From positions 871,501-935,500 of the forward strand of contig NZ_CP036170.1 in the NCBI RefSeq assembly GCF_004295125.1: DNA of 64,000 bases, written 5' to 3'. How positions within the stretch are numbered: the first letter of the stretch is position 1; each line of letters starts with the position of its first letter. Made by a program: the position numbers and the translations under genes. Origin of the DNA: [Clostridium] scindens ATCC 35704. Lineage in GTDB: Bacteria > Bacillota > Clostridia > Lachnospirales > Lachnospiraceae. The notes under the pieces were generated by a model. The model saw nothing but the letters and a program-made list of their open reading frames with translations, had not been told where the DNA came from and made no database searches. Below are positions 46,580 through 54,819 of this stretch, one piece after another.

Positions 46580-48481
46580 CTAAATGTTGTATCCCGAATA
46601 GATCTCGTCTTCATAGATATCGACCGCCTTTCGGTCCGGAAGCGCCGGCTGTACTCCGTATCTGGTGACCGTGATGCCGGATGCATAGAGCGCAAACCCG
46701 ATCGCCTGCATCAGGTTTTTTCCTTCACTTAGATACACTGCAAGAGCACTGATAAAGGAATCTGCACCCCCCGTCGTATCTACAGGCTCAAACCCTGTAC
46801 CTTTAAAATATTCAGATCGGTCTTTGTTCGACAGATAACAACCATTTGCTCCTAATGTTACAATAATGTTGCCAATCCCCTTCTTTTCAAGAACCGATGC
46901 CTTTTCTTCCACGCTCCCCTCCCCGGGTACCAAAACATTCAATTCATTTTCATTTGGCACCATATAAGCAATATCTGCAAATAAATCTTCCTTTATCTTT
47001 TTGGATCCTGACGGCTTTAAAATGACCTCCGTGCCGTTGCACCTGCAAATCTTGATCGTATATTCTACAATCTTTTCAGGTATCTCCGTAGAGAGCAGAC
47101 AATATTTTGCACTCTGGAACAAATATTGGCATTGATTGATCTGATTCACGCTTAAACTCCGATTTGCTCCCGGATATACAACAATAGTACTCTCTCCATT
47201 TTGATCCACATTGATATACGCCTTTCCGCTGGGCAGGGAGGTATCAAAGATCACACCATCCATATGCACATGATTCTCCATCAGGCTAGTATAGAGTTGT
47301 TTCCCGTCCATGTCATTTCCCAGACATCCAATCATATAGACCTGCCCCCCCAGTTTTCCGGCGCCTACCGCCTGATTCCCACCTTTTCCTCCCGGAAAAG
47401 CAAATACCCTCCTAGCAAGCTGCGTCTCTCCGTTGACCGGAATCTTGGATACTTCTATGGTAATATCCATGTTCATACTCCCTACCACGACGATCTTTTC
47501 TCCTTGCTTTTCTTGGGGCGGAGGCAGGATGCTATTCCTCTCAATGAGAGATGGGGGAAAACGCCGCATCAATTCAATCTGTTTTTTCTCCCTGACCATT
47601 CCAATCAGGCACTCCACTGCAACCCGGCTCATATGCGCCGCCGGAAGTTCGACTGCTGTTATACCACAGCCCAGGATCTCCAGGAGACTGCCGTCTCCAA
47701 TGACGATCATAGACAAGGAATCCGGGATTACGGCTCTGGTTCGCTCCATGAGTTTCCATACGCAGCAGGCGATCTCCTGCGACCCGCAGATTACCGCCGT
47801 GACGCTCCCGTCCAGACACTGGCGGATAGCGTATTTTTCAATCTCCTTCATCGAACTGCCTCGGTAAGTCCATACCGGCTGTATCAGATAATTCTGATTC
47901 TGCATTGCCTGCCGATAGCCTTCTAATATAGTCTCGTCCCGCTCATCAATAATACAAGCAATCTTCTGATGCCCTGCTTCCATCAGCCTTTCTGTCGCCA
48001 TTCTTCCCGCTTCCGATAAACTGTAGTAAAAGGCTGCCTTTTGCTTTTCATCTAACTCTTTCGTCTGGTTCAGATAAATCGATGTAGATTCTAACCTGCC
48101 GCAGGAAACCCATCGCTTTGAATCTATCAAAATTCCGGATATCTGCTTTCTTTCTATTTCCTCCACACAGGCAGGGATCTCTTCTTCGTTCTGCGCATAA
48201 CTGACTACCAGGCTGTATCCTTCTTCCCCAGCAGCCTTTTCTGTACTTAGCACAATGGTCTCTCGTTCTCTATGATCCTTTTTTATCACCAGACCGATCA
48301 GATGATTTTTTAGTCCTTCCTTCTCTAGGAATTTGGAATACGGCACATAATGTTCTTCTTCAATAACCTGTAGTACTTTTTTCTTTGTCTTTTCACTAAT
48401 ATCATGGTCTTTGCCATTCATTACTTTGGAAACCGTTGAAGCAGATACACCGGCAAGCCTTGCAATATCTAGTATATTCAT
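46580..48481 (-). CDS. LacI-type regulator fused to a ribokinase-like domain
   Basis: This 633-residue protein has a LacI HTH at residues 1-50 (ILDIARLAGVSASTVSKVMNG), a periplasmic-binding-like effector domain to about 320, and a complete PfkB/ribokinase-like domain from about 330 (VVVGSMNMDITIEVSKIPVN, FPGGKGGNQAVGAGKLGG, MVPNENELNVL). The catalytic motif reads DTTGGADSF (568-576) instead of the usual DTTGAGDSF, keeping the Asp base but altering the anion hole. It heads the operon of ribokinase, nucleoside hydrolase and ECF genes and probably represses it. A GGAGGGAGG site precedes the ATG. Confidence 0.9.
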   Translation of the reverse strand: MNILDIARLAGVSASTVSKVMNGKDHDISEKTKKKVLQVIEEEHYVPYSKFLEKEGLKNHLIGLVIKKDHRERETIVLSTEKAAGEEGYSLVVSYAQNEEEIPACVEEIERKQISGILIDSKRWVSCGRLESTSIYLNQTKELDEKQKAAFYYSLSEAGRMATERLMEAGHQKIACIIDERDETILEGYRQAMQNQNYLIQPVWTYRGSSMKEIEKYAIRQCLDGSVTAVICGSQEIACCVWKLMERTRAVIPDSLSMIVIGDGSLLEILGCGITAVELPAAHMSRVAVECLIGMVREKKQIELMRRFPPSLIERNSILPPPQEKQGEKIVVVGSMNMDITIEVSKIPVNGETQLARRVFAFPGGKGGNQAVGAGKLGGQVYMIGCLGNDMDGKQLYTSLMENHVHMDGVIFDTSLPSGKAYINVDQNGESTIVVYPGANRSLSVNQINQCQYLFQSAKYCLLSTEIPEKIVEYTIKICRCNGTEVILKPSGSKKIKEDLFADIAYMVPNENELNVLVPGEGSVEEKASVLEKKGIGNIIVTLGANGCYLSNKDRSEYFKGTGFEPVDTTGGADSFISALAVYLSEGKNLMQAIGFALYASGITVTRYGVQPALPDRKAVDIYEDEIYSGYNI

Positions 48482-48510
48482 TTAGCCTCCCTCCTGAATA
48501 TTTCATGCAC

Positions 48511-48539
48511 ATCTTAGCATTTTATTAATTTGTAATCAA
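48511..48539 (-). promoter_or_regulatory. Predicted promoter of the ECF nucleoside operon
   Basis: On the minus strand, TTGATT (48534-48539) and TAAGAT (48511-48516) are 17 bases apart, 30 bases upstream of the LacI-kinase ATG. The palindrome ATTTTAAAAT (48541-48550) directly upstream is a possible operator half. LacI autoregulation is likely but not proven. Confidence 0.5.
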
Positions 48540-48550
48540 TATTTTAAAAT

Positions 48551-48940
48551 TACGAAACTATTTTCCGACATTTTATACAGTTTATACCGTTTACTAAATA
48601 TATTTCGTATCGTATTTTCTGCAAATTTCTACAAGGATTATTTTACCAGAAACAGAACTCTGCTGTTTTTTCCTTCACATAGATTAGTACTTTCATCAGT
48701 AAGCAACCTTTTCTTTCTGTGTGCCGGATCTATCTCTAACTCTTGGAATTTTATTCTTTTTACTGTATTTATAATATGGATATACCTTTTTCTTATACTT
48801 ATATCGTTTAAAAAAGAACCAAACCATAAGCCTGGGTCTAATGCATAACAAAACGCATCAGACTTAGTTGTATACCATGGTTTCAATCATTGATGAGATT
48901 TATATTGAAGATTTTTGAAATCAAATAGAGATGACAAAAA
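48551..48940. other. AT-rich non-coding stretch
   Basis: I see no convincing gene. An 82-codon minus-strand frame (48638-48886) has unnatural composition and no ribosome binding site. The segment separates the ECF operon promoter from the transposase remnant. Confidence 0.5.
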
Positions 48941-49066
48941 CATATTAATTTAAAGATATGCTTTGGCTGTCAGCTGGAGAAGTATGAAAAAAGAATATTT
49001 TAAGACGTAGCAAAACTGACGTAAGTTCAAACTTACGCAAATCAGACAAGATGAAGTTCCTGTAAC

Positions 49067-49290
49067 TCATGCAATTTGCTTCAATGTTTTCAGTTTGCGG
49101 TAGGACTGACCGGAACGGGTAGCGATTACTGCGACCGCAACTGCCAGCAGGCTGATGTGAGCAAGGGTATTTAAGTTCGTGACAGAGCCTTTGTTGCTTA
49201 CCCACATTCGTTTCTGTCTGGTATTTTTGAACCGGAAGCTATAACGCTCACATTCCGTTCGAAGTGAATAATTGTTTTTAAAGTATCCAG
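49067..49290 (-). mobile_element. Transposase C-terminal remnant
   Basis: On the minus strand a frame ending in TGA (49067-49069) reads RTECERYSFRFKNTRQKRMW, then VSNKGSVTNLNTLAHISLLA and VAVAVIATRSGQSYRKLK. This is the C-terminus of a DDE-type transposase as found in Clostridia. Upstream, the frame is broken by a stop near a T7 run, and the next pieces are in another frame, so the element is dead. I could not define terminal inverted repeats. Remnant sequence may reach about 49410. Confidence 0.65.
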
Positions 49291-49423
49291 CCTGCTAAAA
49301 AAAGTGCGCACGATGCCTTGACGGGCAAGAACCAGTACTTGAAATTTCATGATATCGGAAAGCAACCCTTTTTTCCATAATAATTTCCCACTAACGTAGT
49401 CACGGTTGACAGAGCACCCCGTT

Positions 49424-50203
49424 CTACTCGCAGTGATGTCCGCATTTGCCATGTCCATGTCCACCGCAGTCTCCATGGCTGTGGTCATGATGCGTGCACA
49501 TCGTGTCCGGATCATAGTTTAAGGTTCCGGCCAGATAAGACTCTACCTGCGCGTCTGCGTCTCCCTGCGCTCCGGGGAATAGTTTGATGCCTGCCTCTGC
49601 CAGCGCATTCCTTGCGCCGCCGCCGATACCGCCGCAGATCAGCACGTCAATATCGCCATTTGCCAGGAATCCGGCTAATGCGCCATGGCCCTGCCCATTG
49701 GTATCTACAACTTGGCTTCCCGTAATCTTTCCCGCCTCGACATCATATACCTTAAACTGTTCCGTATGTCCGAAATGCTGAAATACCTGCCCATTTTCAT
49801 AAGTTACTGCTATCTTCATATGTCTTCTCTCCTTTCCCATACCTGGGGTTTCTGAATGACATGCTGCCAATCCGTTTAAAGAACAGTCAGAAGTCTTTTC
49901 TTTCACTGCTGCCCTATGACTTAATTCATAGTCTCCGCCCTCGATCTGAAGACTGATTCCTTCCACAAGGAATCTTGCCAGTTTCTTACGTGCTTCTGCA
50001 TACAGCATCTGCACCGTCGCTCTGCTTACTTCCATCTGCCTTGCGCACTCTTCCTGAGTATAGGCCATATAGTCAATCAGGCGGATGCATTCGTACTCTT
50101 CCACCTTCATATTGATTCCATATTCTGTCTCAGTCCCTCTGGAAATAAAATGGCTGTTCTGCGGCATCTTTAAGACTCGCTTTTTTTTCCCTGTTCTTGG
50201 CAT
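49424..50203 (-). CDS. DUF134 HTH / dinitrogenase-cofactor (NifX-like) fusion with His-rich tail
   Basis: This is a 259-residue protein. Residues 1-100 are a DUF134-type sigma-like HTH (EEYECIRLIDYMAYTQEECARQMEVSRATVQMLYAEARKKLA). Residues 129-235 are the Fe-Mo cofactor-binding fold (MKIAVTYENGQVFQHFGHTEQFKVYD, CGGIGGGARNALAEAG). The tail is His/Cys/Gly-rich (HHDHSHGDCGGHGHGKCGHHC), suggesting metal binding. Nitrogen fixation genes are absent, so a metal-cluster or redox role is more likely. An internal ATG (49819) with AAAGGAG upstream could give the second domain alone. The C-terminus abuts the transposase remnant. Confidence 0.87.
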   Translation of the reverse strand: MPRTGKKKRVLKMPQNSHFISRGTETEYGINMKVEEYECIRLIDYMAYTQEECARQMEVSRATVQMLYAEARKKLARFLVEGISLQIEGGDYELSHRAAVKEKTSDCSLNGLAACHSETPGMGKERRHMKIAVTYENGQVFQHFGHTEQFKVYDVEAGKITGSQVVDTNGQGHGALAGFLANGDIDVLICGGIGGGARNALAEAGIKLFPGAQGDADAQVESYLAGTLNYDPDTMCTHHDHSHGDCGGHGHGKCGHHCE

Positions 50204-50217
50204 TCGCCCTCTCCTTT

Positions 50218-50270
50218 ATTAGCATATGTCAATATAATCATTATATGCATATAATTAGCATATGTCAATA
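50218..50270 (-). promoter_or_regulatory. Consensus promoter with 17-bp direct repeats and a palindrome
   Basis: On the minus strand a perfect TTGACA (50263-50268) and a perfect TATAAT (50240-50245) stand 17 bases apart. A 17-base direct repeat, ATTAGCATATGTCAATA as read on the plus strand, occurs at 50218-50234 (near the transcription start) and 50254-50270 (over the -35 box). Between them lies a 16-bp perfect palindrome (50240-50255) spanning the -10 box. This looks like a repressed promoter with two operator copies. Confidence 0.75.
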
Positions 50271-50292
50271 ATAAATGTAATGAGAGCAGGAA

Positions 50293-51570
50293 TTAGCGCT
50301 TCTTGCTTTCAAAATATATAAACCTCTCGATGGAGTCCAGTATATCCTTGAAATCTTCTCTTGGCGCCAGATCAATATACCTTTTCAGGATCTCTTCTTC
50401 ATTTCCTTTATATTTTCCATAGAAAATATCATAGAGGTTATGCCCGCGCATATAGATCTTGATTTCTTCCATGTGGCTTTTAATATCCTGTATCGTCAAC
50501 AGATCCTTTCCAAGAATCTCCAAAAGTTTTTTCCCGCTTTTCATTCTATGCAGATATTCCTTCCATTTTTCAAAGAGAGTCTCATAAAAGGCTTCTTCAG
50601 ACTTTATGATCCCAAGTTTTTCCATCACCAGCGGGTTCAGGAAATAATTTTCAAAGGAATAATATTTCAGCACCAGCACGTTTCTCCTCGTTACCCGGGG
50701 CAGCCGGTCGATATCTTCCGCATTCCTCTCTTCATAATATTTGCACAGCTGATTCTTCAGCATATCGCTGTCCTTGCCATCCCCATCCCGTATCATCAGA
50801 AAATTATCCTTCAGATAGATCTGGTTCATATACTTTAAGTTGGCATACGTCTTAATATTCGTGCAGCTGTTGGTGGTAATGATGGCAATCCTTGACAGGT
50901 TCCCCTCTTCATCATACGTCTCCGAGTAATATTTCTTGATCAGCAGCGGAAGGCGGCTCTTATCCTGCTTTCCCTCCACGATAAACACAAAGTTTACATT
51001 CATCAGGTCGTTGGCCGAATATCCCAGATCATCCAGAACCGCGCTGATATCCGTCTTCTCACAGACCTGGGAATATCCATCCTCGCCAAGTACGACCTGC
51101 CGGATCTGGCGGTTATTAAAATTAGCCAGGAGATTGGGGGAATGTGTGGAAAATATTACCTGGCTCCTCCTGGAGAGACGATATAGTATCTCGCCTGAGA
51201 CTTTCTGAAGCTTGGGATGCAGGAATATCTCCGGATCTTCCGCCATGATCACATCCCCTGCCTGCCCTTTTTGATCCTCGTAGGTCTCCAGAAGAGACAG
51301 CATATAGATGCTTCGCATTCCCTTGCCCATACAGTTTACCGGCCTACGCCTGTTCTGCTTCTCATTGTACATTTCCGCCGTAACGGAAAGCATCTTCTCT
51401 ATATCCCGGTTCATAGAATATAGAATCCTGTCTCTGCCCCCGTTTTTGCGGAAATTCTCATTGACACTCTGGGAAAATGCATCCAGGTTTAACTGATACA
51501 GTTTATAATCCAGCAGCTTGGCGGCTTCAAATGCATTCAGTTCCTCTGTCGTCTTCTGATGAATCAGTCC
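50293..51570 (-). pseudogene. OLD-like ATPase/TOPRIM protein lacking its N-terminal P-loop
   Basis: The ATG-initiated part (51414 down to 50293, 373 residues) has Walker B DVIMAEDPEIFLHPKLQ, the H-loop VIFSTHSPNLLANF and a TOPRIM-like domain beginning NFVFIVEGKQDKSRLP. The frame is open upstream to about 51570 (ELNAFEAAKLLDYKLYQLNL) without an ATG. The Walker A region expected in OLD-family nucleases is missing; remnants of other genes lie there instead. It is probably a truncated defence-type nuclease. A shortened product could still be made from the ATG at 51414. Confidence 0.65.
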
Positions 51571-51653
51571 AATGCAGGAAAAGCAATGGTTGCATTCTTT
51601 GGCCTCCCATTCCAGACTATTTGTAGGAAACCACCTGGATTCCCATATCTTGC

Positions 51654-51921
51654 GCCATTTAATTCCTGCCTTATAAACTTTAAAGTTTCCAGAATGTTCT
51701 TATCGTCCGTGTTTACTCCATGGATAGCAGGAATTTTAATTACCATTGGTATATGAAGCCCCGCCACACTGGATGCAATGGATATCTTCCACTTCTTCAT
51801 AATCGAAATAGCCGCAGGTCTCCAGCGCGACTGATATTCCCATGTCATAAAAGGTCCCTTCCAGTTCTCTTAGGAATTCCGTCTGTGCGGCGGCCTCCCC
51901 GCCAGAGAATATAACGCCTCC
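51654..51921 (-). pseudogene. Broken glycyl-radical-enzyme activase fragments
   Basis: Two pieces in different frames recall radical SAM activating enzymes. The first (51736-51921) reads GGVIFSGGEAAAQTEFLREL and then ISVALETCGYFDYEEVED, matching the GG.(T/I)FSGGE and ETCGY motifs. The second (51654-51758) reads VIKIPAIHGVNTDDKNILET then LKFI, matching the R.P.I.GVN.D..NI segment near the C-terminus. The middle of the protein and the CxxxCxxC N-terminus are gone. The first piece overlaps the 3' end of nrdG. Confidence 0.6.
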
Positions 51922-52406
51922 TCCTTCCCAAGTTCTATGATCCTCTGGTTCCGGCTTCCCCGGAAGACCAGCGTCACATCTTTCTCCTCTTCGATAAATT
52001 CTCCGTCCACCAGCACATCGATATAAGAAAGCATCTCCTCCGTCACTTCCGTGTACACCTTGCCCCCTTTGGACAGGTCCACGTCATACAGATAGCCTGT
52101 GTAGCACCATATATCCTTGTCAGGGTAGGTTTCCCGCACTCTTTTAAGCAGCCCTGCCAGTTCCTCCTGGTTCTCCGGCTCAAATGGCTCCCCGCCAAGA
52201 AGCGTAAGCCCCTGAATATAAGAAGGCGCAAGAAGACGGATGATCTCATCTTCCGTCTCCTTCGTATAAGGCTTCCCATAACCAAAGTCCCATGTCTCTT
52301 TATTAAAGCATCCCTTGCAATGGTGCCGGCATCCCGACACGAACAGGCTGACCCGGACCCCCGGGCCGTCTGCGATATCGCATTCTTTTATATTTCCATA
52401 ATTCAT
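51870..52406 (-). CDS. nrdG: Anaerobic ribonucleotide reductase activating protein
   Basis: This 178-residue radical SAM activase has the cluster motif CRHHCKGCFN near the N-terminus, GLTLLGGEPFEPENQ, DIWCYTGYLYDD-like and VLVDGEFIEEEKDVTLVFRGSRNQRII. It generates the glycyl radical in NrdD. The last 18 or so residues (after RIIELG) are unlike the family and are read out of frame through an activase remnant, so the native 3' end has been replaced. It follows nrdD by 69 bases. Confidence 0.93.
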   Translation of the reverse strand: MNYGNIKECDIADGPGVRVSLFVSGCRHHCKGCFNKETWDFGYGKPYTKETEDEIIRLLAPSYIQGLTLLGGEPFEPENQEELAGLLKRVRETYPDKDIWCYTGYLYDVDLSKGGKVYTEVTEEMLSYIDVLVDGEFIEEEKDVTLVFRGSRNQRIIELGKEEALYSLAGRPPHRRNS

Positions 52407-52475
52407 ATTGATACACCTATTCCCACATAATGATTGCAGCCTGTATCTTTATGCCTATACTTTTTAGGCTTCTTC

Positions 52476-54665
52476 CTACAGATGGAGCACTCTGTCTTTA
52501 ATCTCCTGGGTGCGTCCCTGATTCCAGAACTGGGTTCCGATATAGCCGCAGGTCCTGCGGGCTACGAACATCTTATTCTGATCGCGGTTCCCGCAGTTCG
52601 GGCACTCCCATACGAGTTTCCCGGACTCTTCCTCCGTAATCTTGATCTCTCCGTCATAGCCGCAGCATTCGCAGTAATCACTCTTCGTATTTAATTCGGC
52701 ATACATAATATTATTATAAATGAACTGCATCACCGACAGCACGGCAGGAATATTATTCTGCATGTTTGGCACTTCGATATAACTGATAGCGCCTCCTGGA
52801 GACAGCTTCTGGAAGTCCGCCTCGAATTTCAGTTTCTTGAACGCGTCAATCTCTTCCGATACATGTACATGATAACTGTTTGTAATATAATTTTTATCGG
52901 TGACTCCCTCTATCATCCCGAATCTCTTCTGCAGGCACTTGGAGAACTTGTAGGTGGTAGACTCCATCGGCGTTCCATATACGGAGTAGCTGATATTCTC
53001 CGCTTCCTTCCACTCCTTGCATTTATCGTTCAGCCTCTGCATAACCTTCAAGGCAAATGGCCTGGCCTGCGGATCTGTATGAGACTTGCCCACCATGCGC
53101 ATGCACATCTCATATAGCCCGGCATAGCCCAGGGAAATCGTAGAGTATCCGTTAAACAGCAGCCGGTCGATCTTCTCGCCCTTCTTAAGCCGTGCCAGCG
53201 CGCCATTCTGCCACAGGATAGGCGCAACGTCCGATATCGTTCCAAGAAGACGTTCATGCCTGCACCGTAACGCGCGGTGGCAAAGTTCCAGACGCTCGTC
53301 CAGAATCTCCCAGAACTTGTCCATATCTCCCTCGGCAGAGCATGCCACATCCACCAGATTGATAGTTACCACGCCCTGATTGAAACGGCCGTAGAACTTA
53401 TGGCTTCCATCCTCATTTCGCTGGGAATCCTCCACCGTCAGGAAGGATCGGCATCCCATACATGGATATACATCTCCCTGCTTCAGTTCTTTCATGATTT
53501 TTGCGGAAATATAATCCGGAACCATTCGTTTTGCCGTACATTTTGCGGCAAGCTCCGTCAGATACCAATATTTGGAATCTTCTGTAATATTATCTTCATC
53601 CAATACATAGATCAGTTTCGGGAATGCCGGGGTAATCCACACGCCCTTTTCGTTCTTCACGCCCTGCATTCTCTGAACCATGACTTCTTCTATAATCATA
53701 GCCAGGTCTTCCCGGATCTGGCCATCCTCTACCTCATCCAGATACATGAATACAGTCACAAATGGAGCCTGTCCGTTACAGGTCATCAAGGTAATCAATT
53801 GATACTGGATGGTCTGGATTCCGCTTCTTACTTCATCCCGAAGCCTTCGCTCCGTCACCTTTGCAATGATCTCCGCATCCAGCGCCTCGCCGCATTCTTT
53901 GCGCTCCTCGATTACATTATTGCGGATCTTCTGACGGCTGATGTCTACAAAGGGCGCCAGATGCGCCAAAGTAAATGACTGGCCGCCGTACTGGTTGCTG
54001 GCAACCTGTGCCACGATCTGCGTCGTAACGTTGCACGCCGTAAAGAAGCTGTGGGGCTTCTCAATCAGCGTCTCGCTGATGACCGTTCCGTTCTGCAGCA
54101 TATCCTCCAAGTTGATCAGGTCGCAGTTATGTTCCTTCTGTGCAAAATAATCGGAGTCGTGAAAATGAATGATCCCCTCTTCATGAGCACGGACGATTTC
54201 TTCCGGAAGCAGCACGCGTTTGGACAAGTCCTTGCTTACCTCGCCGGCCATATAGTCACGCTGGGTTGAATTAATAACCGGATTCTTATTGGAGTTTTCC
54301 TGGTTCACTTCTTCGTTAATATGCTCAAGGAGAGATAATATTCCATTATCCGTGGTATTGGACTTTCTGGTCAATTCCCTTTTATAACGGTAGCGCACGT
54401 ATTTTTGCGCAACCTCATATCCCCGCATCTCCATGATGCCGGTCTCCACCATATCCTGGATATCCTCTACATTCACCGCATGGGGAATCTCTTCTACCCG
54501 GTGTGCAATATTGTCTGCAATCGCGTTTATCTGGTATTCATTCATCTGGTGGAGGCGGTCTACCTCTTTGTTCGCCTTGCGGATAGCGTTAATAATTTTT
54601 TCAAGATCAAAGGAAACTTCCTCTCCGCTTCTCTTGATTACGTTAGTCTTTACTTCAATACTCAT
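52476..54665 (-). CDS. nrdD: Anaerobic ribonucleoside-triphosphate reductase
   Basis: This 729-residue class III reductase makes dNTPs from NTPs without oxygen. The ATP-cone is at residues 1-95 (IKRSGEEVSFDLEKIINAIRKA). The catalytic barrel includes PCMGCRSFL and NLVDVA. The Cys4 zinc site is CECCGYDG plus CPNCGN, and the radical glycine lies in RRTCGYIGTQFWNQGRTQEI. Its activase NrdG is encoded directly downstream. NrdR-type boxes may lie in the AT-rich leader (54666-54790), but I cannot assign them. Confidence 0.96.
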   Translation of the reverse strand: MSIEVKTNVIKRSGEEVSFDLEKIINAIRKANKEVDRLHQMNEYQINAIADNIAHRVEEIPHAVNVEDIQDMVETGIMEMRGYEVAQKYVRYRYKRELTRKSNTTDNGILSLLEHINEEVNQENSNKNPVINSTQRDYMAGEVSKDLSKRVLLPEEIVRAHEEGIIHFHDSDYFAQKEHNCDLINLEDMLQNGTVISETLIEKPHSFFTACNVTTQIVAQVASNQYGGQSFTLAHLAPFVDISRQKIRNNVIEERKECGEALDAEIIAKVTERRLRDEVRSGIQTIQYQLITLMTCNGQAPFVTVFMYLDEVEDGQIREDLAMIIEEVMVQRMQGVKNEKGVWITPAFPKLIYVLDEDNITEDSKYWYLTELAAKCTAKRMVPDYISAKIMKELKQGDVYPCMGCRSFLTVEDSQRNEDGSHKFYGRFNQGVVTINLVDVACSAEGDMDKFWEILDERLELCHRALRCRHERLLGTISDVAPILWQNGALARLKKGEKIDRLLFNGYSTISLGYAGLYEMCMRMVGKSHTDPQARPFALKVMQRLNDKCKEWKEAENISYSVYGTPMESTTYKFSKCLQKRFGMIEGVTDKNYITNSYHVHVSEEIDAFKKLKFEADFQKLSPGGAISYIEVPNMQNNIPAVLSVMQFIYNNIMYAELNTKSDYCECCGYDGEIKITEEESGKLVWECPNCGNRDQNKMFVARRTCGYIGTQFWNQGRTQEIKDRVLHL

Positions 54666-54819
54666 GATGATTCCTCTCCTATATCCACTAAATGTTGGTT
54701 CGCTCTAACTATTCTCATACAATATCTAGCACCATATAATATAATACTGCAAAATCAACATAAAAGAAAGAGGAAATTTTTAATATACAATATTTACTTT
54801 ATCTTTACCGTTTTGTGCA

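Noticed and set aside
45637-46695. 352-codon version of ribokinase
   Set aside because: The upstream 47 codons overlap the LacI-kinase gene; the family N-terminus starts at the ATG 46554.
48638-48886. 82-codon minus-strand reading frame
   Set aside because: It has no ribosome binding site, odd composition and no recognisable motif; it lies in AT-rich non-coding DNA.
49424-50203. Evidence of nitrogen fixation
   Set aside because: The cofactor-binding domain occurs in many non-diazotrophs, and no nif structural genes are in the window.
51564-51848. 94-codon minus-strand frame as an intact gene
   Set aside because: Only its middle resembles an activase C-terminus; the rest is out-of-frame sequence, so it was treated as part of a broken gene.
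54666-54790. NrdR boxes upstream of nrdD
   Set aside because: AT-rich stretches such as ATATAATATAAT are present, but no pair matches the NrdR pattern well enough to call.
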